Assembly (NCBI GenBank): GCA_000733415.1
Contig: KL662192.1
Span: 192,816-256,815, forward strand
From: [Leptolyngbya] sp. JSC-1
GTDB lineage: Bacteria > Cyanobacteriota > Cyanobacteriia > Elainellales > Elainellaceae
Direction of reading: 5' to 3'
Length of the DNA: 64,000 nt
The notes beneath the pieces are model-generated. The model had not been told where the DNA came from, made no database searches, and worked only from the letters and a program-made list of their open reading frames with translations. The translations under genes were made by a program, and so were the position numbers. Positions 8,934 through 17,951 of this stretch are shown in pieces (the stretch's first letter is position 1; each line of letters begins with the position of its first letter).

Positions 8934-10997
8934 ATGCAGCAGACTTGGCAGACGCTGACCGAAATCTGGAGCACCGTGGCCGAATGGCTGACCCCTTCGG
9001 TGCTGACCGGGCCAATTACCGATCCAGTGCCTGTGTTTCTGATCATCATCGCCATCATGCTGGTGGCTCCGCTGCTGTTTGAGCGGTTCAGGCTGCCTGG
9101 AATTGTCGGCTTAATTTTGGCTGGGGTGATTGTTGGACCGAATGGCCTGGGATTGCTAGAGCGTGACAGTACTATCGTTTTACTGGGAACGGTCGGACTG
9201 CTGTTCTTGATGTTTATGGCAGGTCTGGAAACCAGTCTGGATGACTTGCGCTATAACGCTGATAAGGCGGTGATATTTGGGCTGGCAACCTTTGCGGTGC
9301 CCATGATCATCGGGACGGCAGCCATGCTGCTGCTCAACTACTCGCTTCTAGCATCAATCTTAGTCGCGTCCTGTTTTGCCTCCCATACCCTATTGGCCTT
9401 ACCCATAGCCACCAAGCTAGGCATTATGCGTTCCCAAGCGGTGACGGTGACGCTAGGCGGCACTTTGATTACCAATGTTCTGGCTTTATTAGTACTGGCT
9501 GTGGTGGTAAAGGCCCATCAGGGCGACCTGACACTGGGATTCTGGCTGTTTTTGATCCCCTCCCTCGTTATTTATACCGTTGCGACGCTGTGGGGCGTTC
9601 CTAAGGTGGGACGCTGGTTTTTTCGTCAGTTTGGTCACGATGAGGGAGCTGAGTTTACCTTTGTGGTGGCCTCACTGCTGGTGGTTTCCTATGCGGCCGA
9701 ATTGATTGACATCGAGCCGATTATTGGCGCCTTTTTAGCTGGCATTGCCATTACCCAGCTGATTCCTCAACTCAGTCCATTAATGAACCGGATTCAGTTC
9801 ATTGGCAATACCCTATTCATTCCCTTTTTCTTGATCTCAGTTGGGATGTTGGTGAATCCAGCCGTATTGCTACAGGAACCGCGCTCGCTGCTGGTGTCGG
9901 GCGTGATGGTGGTGGTCGCGATTGTGGCAAAATGGCTACCTGCGATGGGCACAGGCAAACTGTTTCGGTTTGACTACTCCAGCAACATGGTCGTGTTTGG
10001 CCTATCGGTGGCTCAAGCTGCCTCAACTCTGGCCGCCATTACCGTGGCTTACAAAATTGAACTGGTGGATCAGCTCACGGTGAACGGCACAATTGCCATG
10101 ATCCTAGTGACCTGCATCGCCTCTCCCTGGATCACTCAACGCTGGGGGGAAACGCTGCAACCCAAACCAGTCGATGCAAAACCAGCTTTGGCCAATTCAA
10201 CCAGTTCGACCCCGCCCCGCTATCGGATTTTGGTGCCTGTTGCTAACCCCAACACCGAAGACAACCTGCTGCAACTGGCACTGCTGCTGGCTAAGACCAC
10301 CGAAGGCACCCTGCTGCCGCTGCACATTTTGTTAGACCATGCGGGGTCTATCTCGGCAGAGGCCAAGACTCGACAAGAGCAGCTATTGGCCGCGGCAGAA
10401 ACCGTTGCCCATGCGGCTGTCACCGATGTTGAACCAATTGGCCGAATTGACGAGTCAATTGACAAAGGCATTTTGCGAACTGCGCAAGAGCGCAACGCCA
10501 ATCTAATTATCTGCGGCTGGAAGGGTTACTCTACCTATCGCGATAACTTCTTTGGCAGCGCTATCGATAATGTGCTGCGTCGGGCTGTTGTTCCCGTGCT
10601 GGTGACTCGCTTTACCCATCCGATTAAAACCACTCAGCGAGTTTTTCTAGCCGTTGATGAAGCGAATCTCATGGCCGCTAGCTTTCCTCAGGTGCTGAAC
10701 CTAGCTAAAAGCCTTGCGGTTGAACTCAAAGCCTCTTTCGGCCTGCTGCACGGCATTGCTGGGTCCCGGCGGGGTGCCAAACGAGCCATCTTACCAGAAG
10801 GAATTCCAGCTCAACTCGTGCGCGGTCATTTTCCTAGCTACGTGGCTCGCACCCTCACCGCAGATGATCTACTGGTGCTGATGGCAAAAAACCATGCTGA
10901 TTTCCTCAGTCTGCCCTCTTTAGGCATTGGTTCGGAAACGATCGCCCACCAAAACCCAAACCTATCGCTGATTGTGGTGCATATCCCACCGACTTAA
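8934..10997 (+). CDS. CPA2-type cation:proton antiporter with universal stress domains
   Basis: About 687 residues. The first 400 form a Na+/H+ exchanger domain of the CPA2/KefB group, with 12-13 membrane helices and the typical RLPGIVGLILAGVIVGP N-terminus and an EPIIGAFLAGIA segment. The remainder (about 430-690) holds universal-stress-protein-like halves (YRILVPVANPNTED, GSAIDNVLRRAVVPVLVTR). The USP-like tail probably senses nucleotide and gates ion exchange; no TrkA-N domain is present. AAGAAGGA (8917-8924) is too close to ATG 8925 and well placed for ATG 8934, so I chose the latter. It converges on mgtE with only 14 bp between stop codons. Confidence 0.9.
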   Translation: MQQTWQTLTEIWSTVAEWLTPSVLTGPITDPVPVFLIIIAIMLVAPLLFERFRLPGIVGLILAGVIVGPNGLGLLERDSTIVLLGTVGLLFLMFMAGLETSLDDLRYNADKAVIFGLATFAVPMIIGTAAMLLLNYSLLASILVASCFASHTLLALPIATKLGIMRSQAVTVTLGGTLITNVLALLVLAVVVKAHQGDLTLGFWLFLIPSLVIYTVATLWGVPKVGRWFFRQFGHDEGAEFTFVVASLLVVSYAAELIDIEPIIGAFLAGIAITQLIPQLSPLMNRIQFIGNTLFIPFFLISVGMLVNPAVLLQEPRSLLVSGVMVVVAIVAKWLPAMGTGKLFRFDYSSNMVVFGLSVAQAASTLAAITVAYKIELVDQLTVNGTIAMILVTCIASPWITQRWGETLQPKPVDAKPALANSTSSTPPRYRILVPVANPNTEDNLLQLALLLAKTTEGTLLPLHILLDHAGSISAEAKTRQEQLLAAAETVAHAAVTDVEPIGRIDESIDKGILRTAQERNANLIICGWKGYSTYRDNFFGSAIDNVLRRAVVPVLVTRFTHPIKTTQRVFLAVDEANLMAASFPQVLNLAKSLAVELKASFGLLHGIAGSRRGAKRAILPEGIPAQLVRGHFPSYVARTLTADDLLVLMAKNHADFLSLPSLGIGSETIAHQNPNLSLIVVHIPPT

Positions 10998-11011
10998 TGC
11001 ACGACCTCGCT

Positions 11012-12403
11012 TCACAATCCCAAAATCCAGCGGGCCACATAGAGGTAAATCAGAACCCCTAAGACATCAACAGCGGTTGTGATGAACGGGGCTGACATCA
11101 GGGCCGGATCAAATTTCCAGGCTTTGAACAAAAAGGGTAAGGCCGAGCCTGCAACTGAAGCTAGAAGCGAAATCGCAAATAAACTTACCCCCACCGAAAC
11201 TGCAACACCCCAATTTCCCTGCAATATCACGGCCCATACGGTGACAATTAGTCCCAGCATCAATCCAAGCAATCCACCGGCCAACGCCTCTCGCTGCACA
11301 ATACCCAGTGCTTTTTTGAGCTGCACGGTGTCGGTTGTTAAGCCTCGGATGACCACGGTAGAAGACTGGGAACCAACATTGCCGCCTGTATCGATCAGCA
11401 GGGGAATAAAAGCCGCCAACGCCACCACCTGTTCCAGCAAATCCTCCTGGCTTTGGATGACTGCGGAGGTGCCTGTATTCGTAATCAGCAAAACTAACAG
11501 CCAGACTACCCGTTTGCGGGCGACAGTGAATAAATTCATCTGAAAGTAGTTGTCATCACCAGATTCCAGCCCACCTAGCGTGTAAATATCTTCGGTGGTT
11601 TCTTGCTGAACGACATCAAGTACATCATCGACGGTGACAATCCCAACTAAGCGCTCTTCGTGGTCTACGACCGGAACCGCCAGCAGATCATAGCGCTGTA
11701 TGATCTGGGCTACTTCTTCCTGGTCGGTATCGGTGTGCACTGAAATAACTTCCCGACTCATGATGTTGTGAATCAGCTGATCCGGTTGGGCCACAACTAA
11801 ATCTCGTAGCGACAGTACACCTCTGAGATGACGCTGATCATCGATGATATACAGATAGTAAATGGTTTCCCGATCATGGGCTGAACGTCGCAGCTGTTCC
11901 AATGCCTCGGCCACAGTGGCGTTTTCCCGCAACGCCACGTATTCTGGCGTCATAATGCGTCCAGCCGTGTCGGGTTTGTAGCCTAGCAGCAGGGCTGTCG
12001 CCGCTCGTTCTTCTGGGCTGAGTTGTTCGAGCAGCCGCCGCACCACCTTAGCTGGTAACTCATCAAACAATCTGGCCCGGTCGTCAGGCGACATTTGATC
12101 GACGACGTTGAGAAACTCTTGCCGCTTGAACTCGCCCAGCAAAGCCTGTTGAGTATTGGAGTCTAGATACTCAAATACCTCAATCGCCTCATCTTTGGAA
12201 AGCAACCGAAAGGCGAGGGCTTGCATGTCCTCAGGGAGTTCCGTAATCACCTCAGCAATATCCACCGGCAGAACTGGAACCAGCAGAGCTTTAGCGCCTG
12301 AAAGATTCTCTTGTTCTAACAACGCCTGGAGCTGTAACCTTACTAGCTGACGCAACTCAGAGCGGGAAACACTAGATGAGGCAGCAGAGGAACGAGAAGT
12401 CAT
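11012..12403 (-). CDS. mgtE: Magnesium transporter MgtE
   Basis: The 463-residue protein has the full MgtE order: the N-terminal alpha-superhelical MgtE_N domain (about 35-140, LPEDMQALAFRLL, ERAATALLLGY), two CBS domains (about 145-270, with IMSREVISVHTDTDQEEVAQ) that sense cytosolic Mg2+, and five membrane helices with the pore segment DTGGNVGSQSS. It is an inner-membrane Mg2+ channel closed by intracellular Mg2+. Length is normal. It sits tail-to-tail with the cation antiporter, which adds to a cluster of inorganic ion transporters at 4.9-12.4 kb. Confidence 0.95.
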   Translation of the reverse strand: MTSRSSAASSSVSRSELRQLVRLQLQALLEQENLSGAKALLVPVLPVDIAEVITELPEDMQALAFRLLSKDEAIEVFEYLDSNTQQALLGEFKRQEFLNVVDQMSPDDRARLFDELPAKVVRRLLEQLSPEERAATALLLGYKPDTAGRIMTPEYVALRENATVAEALEQLRRSAHDRETIYYLYIIDDQRHLRGVLSLRDLVVAQPDQLIHNIMSREVISVHTDTDQEEVAQIIQRYDLLAVPVVDHEERLVGIVTVDDVLDVVQQETTEDIYTLGGLESGDDNYFQMNLFTVARKRVVWLLVLLITNTGTSAVIQSQEDLLEQVVALAAFIPLLIDTGGNVGSQSSTVVIRGLTTDTVQLKKALGIVQREALAGGLLGLMLGLIVTVWAVILQGNWGVAVSVGVSLFAISLLASVAGSALPFLFKAWKFDPALMSAPFITTAVDVLGVLIYLYVARWILGL

Positions 12404-12572
12404 AGCGCTATAGATTCTACGTCATTAGTAGCTTAACGGAATTACTAGCTTAATGGAAGATACCCATCCTTGGATAGAAGTAAGAATAATCAAAATATGC
12501 CAAGTTGAACGAAAACTTTTAATCGTTTTTTATTTTGTTTTATTCTGGTCTTAATCTTGGAGCACTCGTCCT

Positions 12573-12776
12573 ATGCGCTACCTGCTGCTATTAGTCATCC
12601 TTGCCTCTGTGCTGCTGACAAGCTGTGAGTTTTTTATTCCCCACACCAGCGATGCCCTTTCCCAATCTAGCCAAACCGAAGAGCTGCAAAAACAAACCAA
12701 GCTGATTGAACGGCAAACTGAAGCCCTAGAGCAATTATCTGATTCAGTCGAAAAATTGGCTCAACCGCGAAATTGA
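12573..12776 (+). CDS. Small coiled-coil lipoprotein
   Basis: A 67-residue protein with a signal sequence (MRYLLLLVILASVLLTSC) ending in a lipobox (LTSC, Cys18). After it, an uncharged linker leads into a heptad-like helix (EELQKQTKLIERQTEALEQL) that should form a short coiled coil. It is probably lipidated and tethered to a membrane, resembling Lpp-type small lipoproteins in build but not in sequence. GGAG near 12558 precedes the start. Function unknown. Confidence 0.75.
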   Translation: MRYLLLLVILASVLLTSCEFFIPHTSDALSQSSQTEELQKQTKLIERQTEALEQLSDSVEKLAQPRN

Positions 12777-12912
12777 TTGGCAAGTATGGTAGGGCTGTTT
12801 TGGTTATGAAAAAAGGATCAGTTCACATCCTCCTCTAGCAGGATTCCTAACCTGGAATTGGTCTATCTCAATGTGGGTGATGAGCGACACTAATTATTAC
12901 AATTACAAAACG

Positions 12913-13092
12913 TTAGGCAATCACCTTCAAACTCTTGAGCACGGTCAGAATTTCTTCCGGATCTAGGCGTTGCGTATAGTCGGGGCTAACAAAGGCATGG
13001 GCAATTACACTATTGGGATTCACCACGTAGGTTGCTGGAATCGGCAGTTCAAAGGTTTCATCACCATTGGCAGCCGGAAGATCAATACCCAA
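12913..13092 (-). pseudogene. Peroxiredoxin (AhpC/TSA) C-terminal fragment
   Basis: Translation of the minus strand gives GIDLPAANGDETFELPIPAT followed by YVVNPNSVIAHAFV and DYTQRLDPEEIL, then a stop at 12913. This is the C-terminal third of an AhpC/TSA-like peroxiredoxin of the type that uses DYTxRLDPEEIL near its end. The thioredoxin-fold core with the peroxidatic Cys is absent: upstream of about 13092 the frame hits a stop and then the 3' end of the SRPBCC gene. It is therefore a remnant left by a deletion or rearrangement. Confidence 0.8.
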
Positions 13093-13111
13093 TTATTTAT
13101 TGATTAACGGA

Positions 13112-14026
13112 TCAGCAGAACTTTGGCAAAAGCCGAGCGATCGCTCCAGCACTCGTCTGCTTAAAAGCTTCAGGATTCTGTTCCAGGGCAGCAGCAGCCA
13201 TACGTTGGATGATCCTAGGAAAGTCTCGATCTGCCTGAAAGGCTAGCAATGGAAGCATGATAGGTGTTAGCCATCTTTGCTTGGGCACCAGTTCCCACCA
13301 CACCATTACTTGAGAACCGTGATGGGATGGAATAACGTTCCATCCGCCGCGCATCGCCTTTGCAGGAAATGGAAAGTCTGGGGCTTCCGACAGAAAACGA
13401 ACCGTGAAGCTGTGACCATCCTTAAACTCAGTACACTGCTCAGACCACCGCTTGCCTGTGCGATCTTCACACATCCGTACTGCACCGATCCCTGGCGATC
13501 GCCCATCCAGAACCACAGAATTCTTTAAAGAAGGCATGTAGTTTTTGATCGCTCCTAGTCTGCTAACGACTCGCCACATCGCATCGGCTGGTGCATTAGT
13601 TTCAACCAAAATGCAATGTCGATATTCGTCTGTACCTTGGAGTTGGTGCGCCTTTGCGATCGCCCAAACTTGCCAAACACCAAACATCAGGACGATCGCC
13701 GCTACAACAATGACAAGACCATTTCCAAAGCCGGAAAGCGCATTCGGAAACAACCCTAGCAGAATCACGCTGTTAATGACCCAGAGAAAATCCGCCGCAC
13801 TGGCGTAGAGGGCACGCCAAGTTGCCATCCGATGGCGCGTTGCTTGGTGCAACAGATCAACAGCAAAGACTGCGAATCCGACACCAACGATTTGGAGGAT
13901 GGGAGAAACGTGAACACCGAGCCAACTGCTAACAAGGGACCGACATAAAAGCATGAGCGCTGCACAACTGAGGGAAAAGAGAGCATTTGTCGCAAGCGCA
14001 AGCCGTAGGAATACTGCGGTAGTCAT
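13112..14026 (-). CDS. Membrane protein with C-terminal SRPBCC domain
   Basis: The 304 residues fall into an N-terminal half with four predicted membrane helices (about 5-30, 43-62, 75-95, 103-127) and a C-terminal half (about 140-290) that reads as an SRPBCC/polyketide-cyclase-like lipid- or ligand-binding domain (ILVETNAPADAMWRVVSRLG, GGWNVIPSHHGSQVMVWWEL). It lies 27 bp downstream of the Cys-rich lipoprotein gene on the same strand, so the two are probably co-transcribed. Ligand unknown. The downstream region is a rearrangement scar (peroxiredoxin fragment). Confidence 0.75.
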   Translation of the reverse strand: MTTAVFLRLALATNALFSLSCAALMLLCRSLVSSWLGVHVSPILQIVGVGFAVFAVDLLHQATRHRMATWRALYASAADFLWVINSVILLGLFPNALSGFGNGLVIVVAAIVLMFGVWQVWAIAKAHQLQGTDEYRHCILVETNAPADAMWRVVSRLGAIKNYMPSLKNSVVLDGRSPGIGAVRMCEDRTGKRWSEQCTEFKDGHSFTVRFLSEAPDFPFPAKAMRGGWNVIPSHHGSQVMVWWELVPKQRWLTPIMLPLLAFQADRDFPRIIQRMAAAALEQNPEAFKQTSAGAIARLLPKFC

Positions 14027-14053
14027 GTAAACCTCTTCTGAACATCGATCAAT

Positions 14054-14284
14054 CTATTTCGTTTGTCCCGCGCAGGGATTGGCTGAAGCACAGGGGTTTA
14101 CAGCTGCGCAGGGATTGGCTTTACCGGCACAGGGATTAGCTGAGGCACAAGGATTTGGACTCACTTCTGCTCCAGGACTAGCAGGAGTTTGAGTTTTAGC
14201 CGCACAGGGATTTGCACACCCCGCAATTGCCCCAAGGCTCAATAGTGAAATGGATGCAAGCGCAGCAAGGTAACGAACTTTCAT
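14054..14284 (-). CDS. Lipoprotein with NPCA/NPCASA repeats
   Basis: The 76-residue product has a signal peptide with lipobox (AIAGC, Cys23). The mature part is built from repeats of N-P-C-A (NPCAAK, NPCASA, NPCAGK, NPCAAV, NPCASA, NPCAGQ), giving seven to eight regularly spaced cysteines besides the lipid-linked one. Such spacing suggests metal binding or multiple disulfides outside the membrane, but no family function is known to me. The gene precedes the SRPBCC gene in a likely two-gene unit. Confidence 0.75.
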   Translation of the reverse strand: MKVRYLAALASISLLSLGAIAGCANPCAAKTQTPASPGAEVSPNPCASANPCAGKANPCAAVNPCASANPCAGQTK

Positions 14285-14591
14285 AGCATCTCCTTAGCTA
14301 ACCGTAGTGACATCACTCCAGATGCGAAAGCAGCACTTTTTAGGCTTTGTAAGCTGGAGTTGATTGCATTAACGACGACGAAGATGAGTGTCAGATGAAG
14401 GCAACATGGATGCTGGATAAAACCTGAGAAGATCACTATACACCTGATATTTTTATCCAATATTCAGGTGATGCTTATTCGCGCCTCATTATTCATCGTT
14501 AGATTATTAGCAACCTCAAACAATGTACGAGAAGTATACTCCTCTTAAGTGATCAATTAAACAAACGATTAAATTATCAGAGAGATGTGTT
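14285..14591. other. Intergenic region with imperfect hairpin
   Basis: A promoter-bearing spacer between divergent genes. CACCTGATATT (14441-14451) and AATATTCAGGTG (14459-14470) form an inverted repeat with one bulged base, either an operator or a hairpin. Nothing else stands out. Confidence 0.4.
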
Positions 14592-15005
14592 ATGAAATTA
14601 CTTCATTATTGTGCTATTTTTACCATCAAAATTTTCGCTGCTTCAACCACTACGATCATGGCTTTCAGCCTGCCTACTATTGGTATGGTTCAGCCAACTA
14701 GCGCATCAATTTCCGCCTCACTCCCCGCTAAGTCTTCAGAAATCATTGTGGAAGAGAGCAACCCTCTGTCTCCAGTTAGAAGAATTTCCGTCAATCCCAG
14801 TCGCAGAGTGGAAGATCCCCTGCCTCAAACCAATGAAGCTACTTCAGAGCGCTCTAGATCTGAACAGCTTGAACCCGACGAGGCTAAAACTCGTCAGCAT
14901 GTGAGAAATCGGGATATCTGCCGCAGTTTTATTCCGGCTGGTGCTGCTCCAGACAGTTTTGAGTATCGAGAAGGGATGGATCGATGTCGGTATGGCACTG
15001 GATAG
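14592..15005 (+). CDS. Putative secreted protein, unknown function
   Basis: A 137-residue protein with a probable signal peptide (hydrophobic about 8-30, cleavage likely after TSAS near residue 38). The mature part is hydrophilic and low-complexity (Ser/Pro/Arg/Glu-rich) until a C-terminal stretch with two cysteines (DICRSFIPAGAAPDSFEY, then DRCRYG). I recognise no domain. The context (cupin gene about 110 bp downstream on the same strand) does not indicate a role. Confidence 0.55.
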   Translation: MKLLHYCAIFTIKIFAASTTTIMAFSLPTIGMVQPTSASISASLPAKSSEIIVEESNPLSPVRRISVNPSRRVEDPLPQTNEATSERSRSEQLEPDEAKTRQHVRNRDICRSFIPAGAAPDSFEYREGMDRCRYGTG

Positions 15006-15118
15006 GATTTGAGACGCTCTTCAGGAAAAATTCATCTTAGCCTTAGCCACGGATCACTTTGATTCTGTATCGATCTCCTACACTGAAAACCAAACAAGCT
15101 ATTTCACCAGTGGCAACG

Positions 15119-15730
15119 ATGGCAGAACAAGACTGGTTTGTCACCAACGAAGGACAGTGCCGTGAGGCGGAGGTTATGCCTCAAGATGAGGATTTGCTGC
15201 GTCCCTATCGACTTTATCGCTTTCTCACTGATCTAGAAGATATTCTGGAACGAGTCCAGGATGACCAAGTGCGGCTGACCTTGATTCGTCCTTTGGTTCG
15301 CCGTTTGCTCAATAGTTCTGAATGGCTGCAACTAAATTTCTTGCCGCCTGATCCCACAACGGGATGGTCGATCTTGATGCTCTATAACGAACCCGATTTT
15401 CCGATTACGATTCAAAACGTGGTTTGGTCTCCGGGCAGTGTTTCTCCGATTCACAACCACGCTACCTGGGGAATTGTGGCGCTATTGAGCGGGCAAGAGA
15501 AGAATACCTTCTGGCAGCGATCGCATACACCAGACCATCCCGATCGGATTCAGCCTGTAGGCGAGTGCCTCCTGAACCCCGGCGATATTCTGTGTTTGAT
15601 GCCAGAAGCGATTCACCAAGTCGAGGCGATGGGTGACGAACCGACAATTAGCTTCAATTTGTATGGCGAAACAAACTTTAATCAACGGTTTGAATTTGAC
15701 CTCGAACACCGAACGGCTCAGGTCTTCTAG
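15119..15730 (+). CDS. Cysteine-dioxygenase-like cupin
   Basis: A single cupin domain of about 203 residues with the metal-binding His pair in SPIHNHATWGIVALL and a third His in PEAIHQVEAMGD, the arrangement of thiol/cysteine dioxygenases (Fe(II), O2-dependent thiol oxidation to sulfinate). The aromatic and Arg residues following (FNLYGETNF) are family-like. Cytoplasmic. I chose ATG 15119 because the upstream in-frame TTG (15059) lacks family similarity. The histidine kinase starts 10 bp after its stop, so the cupin and the two-component genes may share a transcript. Confidence 0.8.
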   Translation: MAEQDWFVTNEGQCREAEVMPQDEDLLRPYRLYRFLTDLEDILERVQDDQVRLTLIRPLVRRLLNSSEWLQLNFLPPDPTTGWSILMLYNEPDFPITIQNVVWSPGSVSPIHNHATWGIVALLSGQEKNTFWQRSHTPDHPDRIQPVGECLLNPGDILCLMPEAIHQVEAMGDEPTISFNLYGETNFNQRFEFDLEHRTAQVF

Positions 15731-15739
15731 GATAAATGA

Positions 15740-17266
15740 ATGAGGACGTGTAATCATTCTCAGGTGAATGGACTGATGCCATCATTGCGAAACGCGATCG
15801 CTCATGTCTTGGGCAAACAAACATTGGGCAGACGAATTTCTCCAACGTCGCTTCAGTTTCGCTTAACCTTCGAGTTGATTACCCTCTCGATTTTAGGCGT
15901 CGGGAGTGTCACCCTTTGGGCAGGCTGGCGCATGGAACAAACCCTGATCTCTGCCCACAAACAAAACCTGGAATACATTGCCTCTCACTTTCCAGAGCAA
16001 GTTGAGTTATATCGCCAAGCTGGATCGGTTGAAGCTGGATCGGTTGAAACTGGATCGGTTGAAACGGGCATCGAGCGAACCATTGACAAGCTTTCTACAC
16101 CAGGACTGTTGATTTGGGTGCGGAGTCCGAATGGACAAATGATGTCCCGTTCCTCCGGGGTTAATATTCCCTCGCCTGATTTGATCAATGTCGTCGCCCA
16201 AACCGAAGTTCCAGCCCAGCCAACTGTCTTCCATTTTGACGATCGCTATGTCGTTCTGTGCGGCAATCCGTTGACGATTAACGGCAACCCCCTGGGGCAG
16301 GTCTACATCCTCAAAGACATTACCGACGATCAGCAGCGACTGAATGCCGGAGTGCGTAGTCTGGTCATCGTCAGTGTTGTGGCGGTTATACTCTTGATGA
16401 TTGCGATCGCCAAACGCATTCGCCGGGCACTGCAACCCCTAGAACAGATGAGCCAGGTTGCCAGTGCGGTGTCGGCGGATGATTTGAGTGGGGCAAAGCT
16501 AGAGTTGCAACGAGCACCCGATGAAATTTTAGGACTGGCACAGGCATTTAACGACATGTTAGGTCGGCTATCGGGATCCTGGGAGCAACAGCAGCAGTTT
16601 GTGGGCAATGTCTCGCACGAACTCCGCACCCCCCTGGCGGTGATTGCCGGATATCTGCAAAGTTTGTTGCGACGGGGGGATAATTTAAGCCCGCATCAAC
16701 AGCAAGCAGTCGCCACTGCTTCTGCGGAAGCCGAACGCACAATTCGCATGTTACAAGACTTGCTGGATCTGGCGCGAGCCGATCGCGGTAGTCTACATTT
16801 TCGCCTGACTCCCATTATGTTGAATACGCTGGTGGTAGAAGTGGCGGAGATGAGCCAGAAGGTGAGTCATCGACCGATTAAAGTATTGGCAACCGACGAG
16901 GATGTGATTGCCTGCGCTGACCAAGATCGCTTGCAACAAGTGTTAATCAACCTGGTGGATAATGCGATTAAGTATTCTGCCCCTGAGCAGGCAGTTGAGT
17001 TGATCTTGGAAAAGACGGAACAGCAGGCAGTGATTCATGTCCGCGATCGCGGCATCGGTATTCCCCTGGCTCACCAAAATCGGATCTTTGAGCGGTTTTA
17101 TCGGGTGGATGAATCCATGACGCGATCGAGGGACGGAACGGGATTGGGGTTAGCGATCGCCAAAAGCTTGATTGAAGGCATGGATGGGCGGATTTGCCTC
17201 CGGTCTAAACCCGGTGAGGGAAGTTTGTTTACAATTACGTTACCCCTTTGGAAGCCGCCATCATGA
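15740..17266 (+). CDS. Membrane sensor histidine kinase
   Basis: The 508 residues comprise membrane helix 1 (about 40-62), a periplasmic sensor region, helix 2 (about 202-222), a HAMP linker, HisKA (VSHELRTPLAVIAGY, phospho-His near 295) and HATPase_c (NLVDNAIKYSAPEQ, GIGIPLAHQNRIFERFYR, GTGLGLAIAKSL). It autophosphorylates and passes phosphate to the OmpR-type regulator that overlaps its stop by ATGA. The sensor region contains a 15-nt coding repeat (16021-16065) translated as GSVETG-type units. AGGA 7 nt before ATG 15740 supports the start. Confidence 0.93.
   Translation: MRTCNHSQVNGLMPSLRNAIAHVLGKQTLGRRISPTSLQFRLTFELITLSILGVGSVTLWAGWRMEQTLISAHKQNLEYIASHFPEQVELYRQAGSVEAGSVETGSVETGIERTIDKLSTPGLLIWVRSPNGQMMSRSSGVNIPSPDLINVVAQTEVPAQPTVFHFDDRYVVLCGNPLTINGNPLGQVYILKDITDDQQRLNAGVRSLVIVSVVAVILLMIAIAKRIRRALQPLEQMSQVASAVSADDLSGAKLELQRAPDEILGLAQAFNDMLGRLSGSWEQQQQFVGNVSHELRTPLAVIAGYLQSLLRRGDNLSPHQQQAVATASAEAERTIRMLQDLLDLARADRGSLHFRLTPIMLNTLVVEVAEMSQKVSHRPIKVLATDEDVIACADQDRLQQVLINLVDNAIKYSAPEQAVELILEKTEQQAVIHVRDRGIGIPLAHQNRIFERFYRVDESMTRSRDGTGLGLAIAKSLIEGMDGRICLRSKPGEGSLFTITLPLWKPPS
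16021..16065 (+). repeat. 15-bp in-frame tandem repeat in the kinase sensor domain
   Basis: Three 15-nt units (TGGATCGGTTGAAGC, then two TGGATCGGTTGAAAC) lie head to tail and add Gly-Ser-Val-Glu-Ala/Thr units to the periplasmic region. Copy number changes would keep the frame. Confidence 0.85.
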
Positions 17267-17943
17267 CTGCTCACATTCTCCTGGTTGAAGATGATCCAAA
17301 GCTGGCAGAGTTTGTGGAAGCGGAACTCAGCTTGGAAGGGTATCGCGTCACCGTTGCAGCCAATGGCATGGATGGGTTGAATCTGGCACGGGAGACTCAA
17401 CCGGATCTGTTGATTTTAGATTGGATGTTACCAGGCATGTCTGGGCTGGATGTTTGTATGCGATTGCGTTCAACCGGGGTGCAAGCACCCGTGATTATGT
17501 TGACGGCAAAAGACGAAATTGCCGATCGCGTTGTGGGGCTAAACGCCGGAGCCGATGATTATGTCACCAAGCCTTTTAGCATCGAAGAGCTACTGGCAAG
17601 GGTGAAGGCTCACTTGCGCCGTGTTCACCCAAACGATCCGGATCATTTGGAGTTTGAAGATTTAACACTCAACTGCATCACCCGTGAAGTCTATCGCGAT
17701 CGTCAGTTTATTCAACTCACTGCTAAAGAATTTGACTTGTTAGAGTTCCTGATGCGCCATCCCCGCCAAGTGCTGACCCGCGACCAAATTTTGGAAAAGG
17801 TTTGGGGATATGACTTTATGGGTGAGTCAAATATTATTGAGGTTTACATTCGAGCGTTACGGATTAAGTTGGAAGCAGATAACCCTAAACGCCTGATCCA
17901 TACCATTCGTGGTGTGGGCTATGTGCTGCGCGGCAATCTCTAG
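17263..17943 (+). CDS. OmpR/PhoB-family response regulator
   Basis: About 226 residues: an N-terminal receiver (ILLVEDDPKLAEF, phospho-acceptor Asp in LLILDWMLPGMSG, Lys in VTKPFS) and a C-terminal winged helix (LTAKEFDLLEFLMRHPRQVL, VDVYIRALR-like segment). It is the DNA-binding partner of the kinase, from whose stop it starts with a 4-bp ATGA overlap at 17263. The longer frame from 17248 would overlap more and lacks a family-like N-terminus. Target genes unknown. Confidence 0.95.
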   Translation: MTAHILLVEDDPKLAEFVEAELSLEGYRVTVAANGMDGLNLARETQPDLLILDWMLPGMSGLDVCMRLRSTGVQAPVIMLTAKDEIADRVVGLNAGADDYVTKPFSIEELLARVKAHLRRVHPNDPDHLEFEDLTLNCITREVYRDRQFIQLTAKEFDLLEFLMRHPRQVLTRDQILEKVWGYDFMGESNIIEVYIRALRIKLEADNPKRLIHTIRGVGYVLRGNL

Positions 17944-17951
17944 TTCCCCAG

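Noticed and set aside
11079..11543. 154-codon ORF on the + strand
   Set aside because: Antisense shadow of mgtE, low-complexity composition and no domain.
16007..16435. 142-codon ORF antisense to the histidine kinase
   Set aside because: Encodes the complement of the tandem repeat; no independent support.
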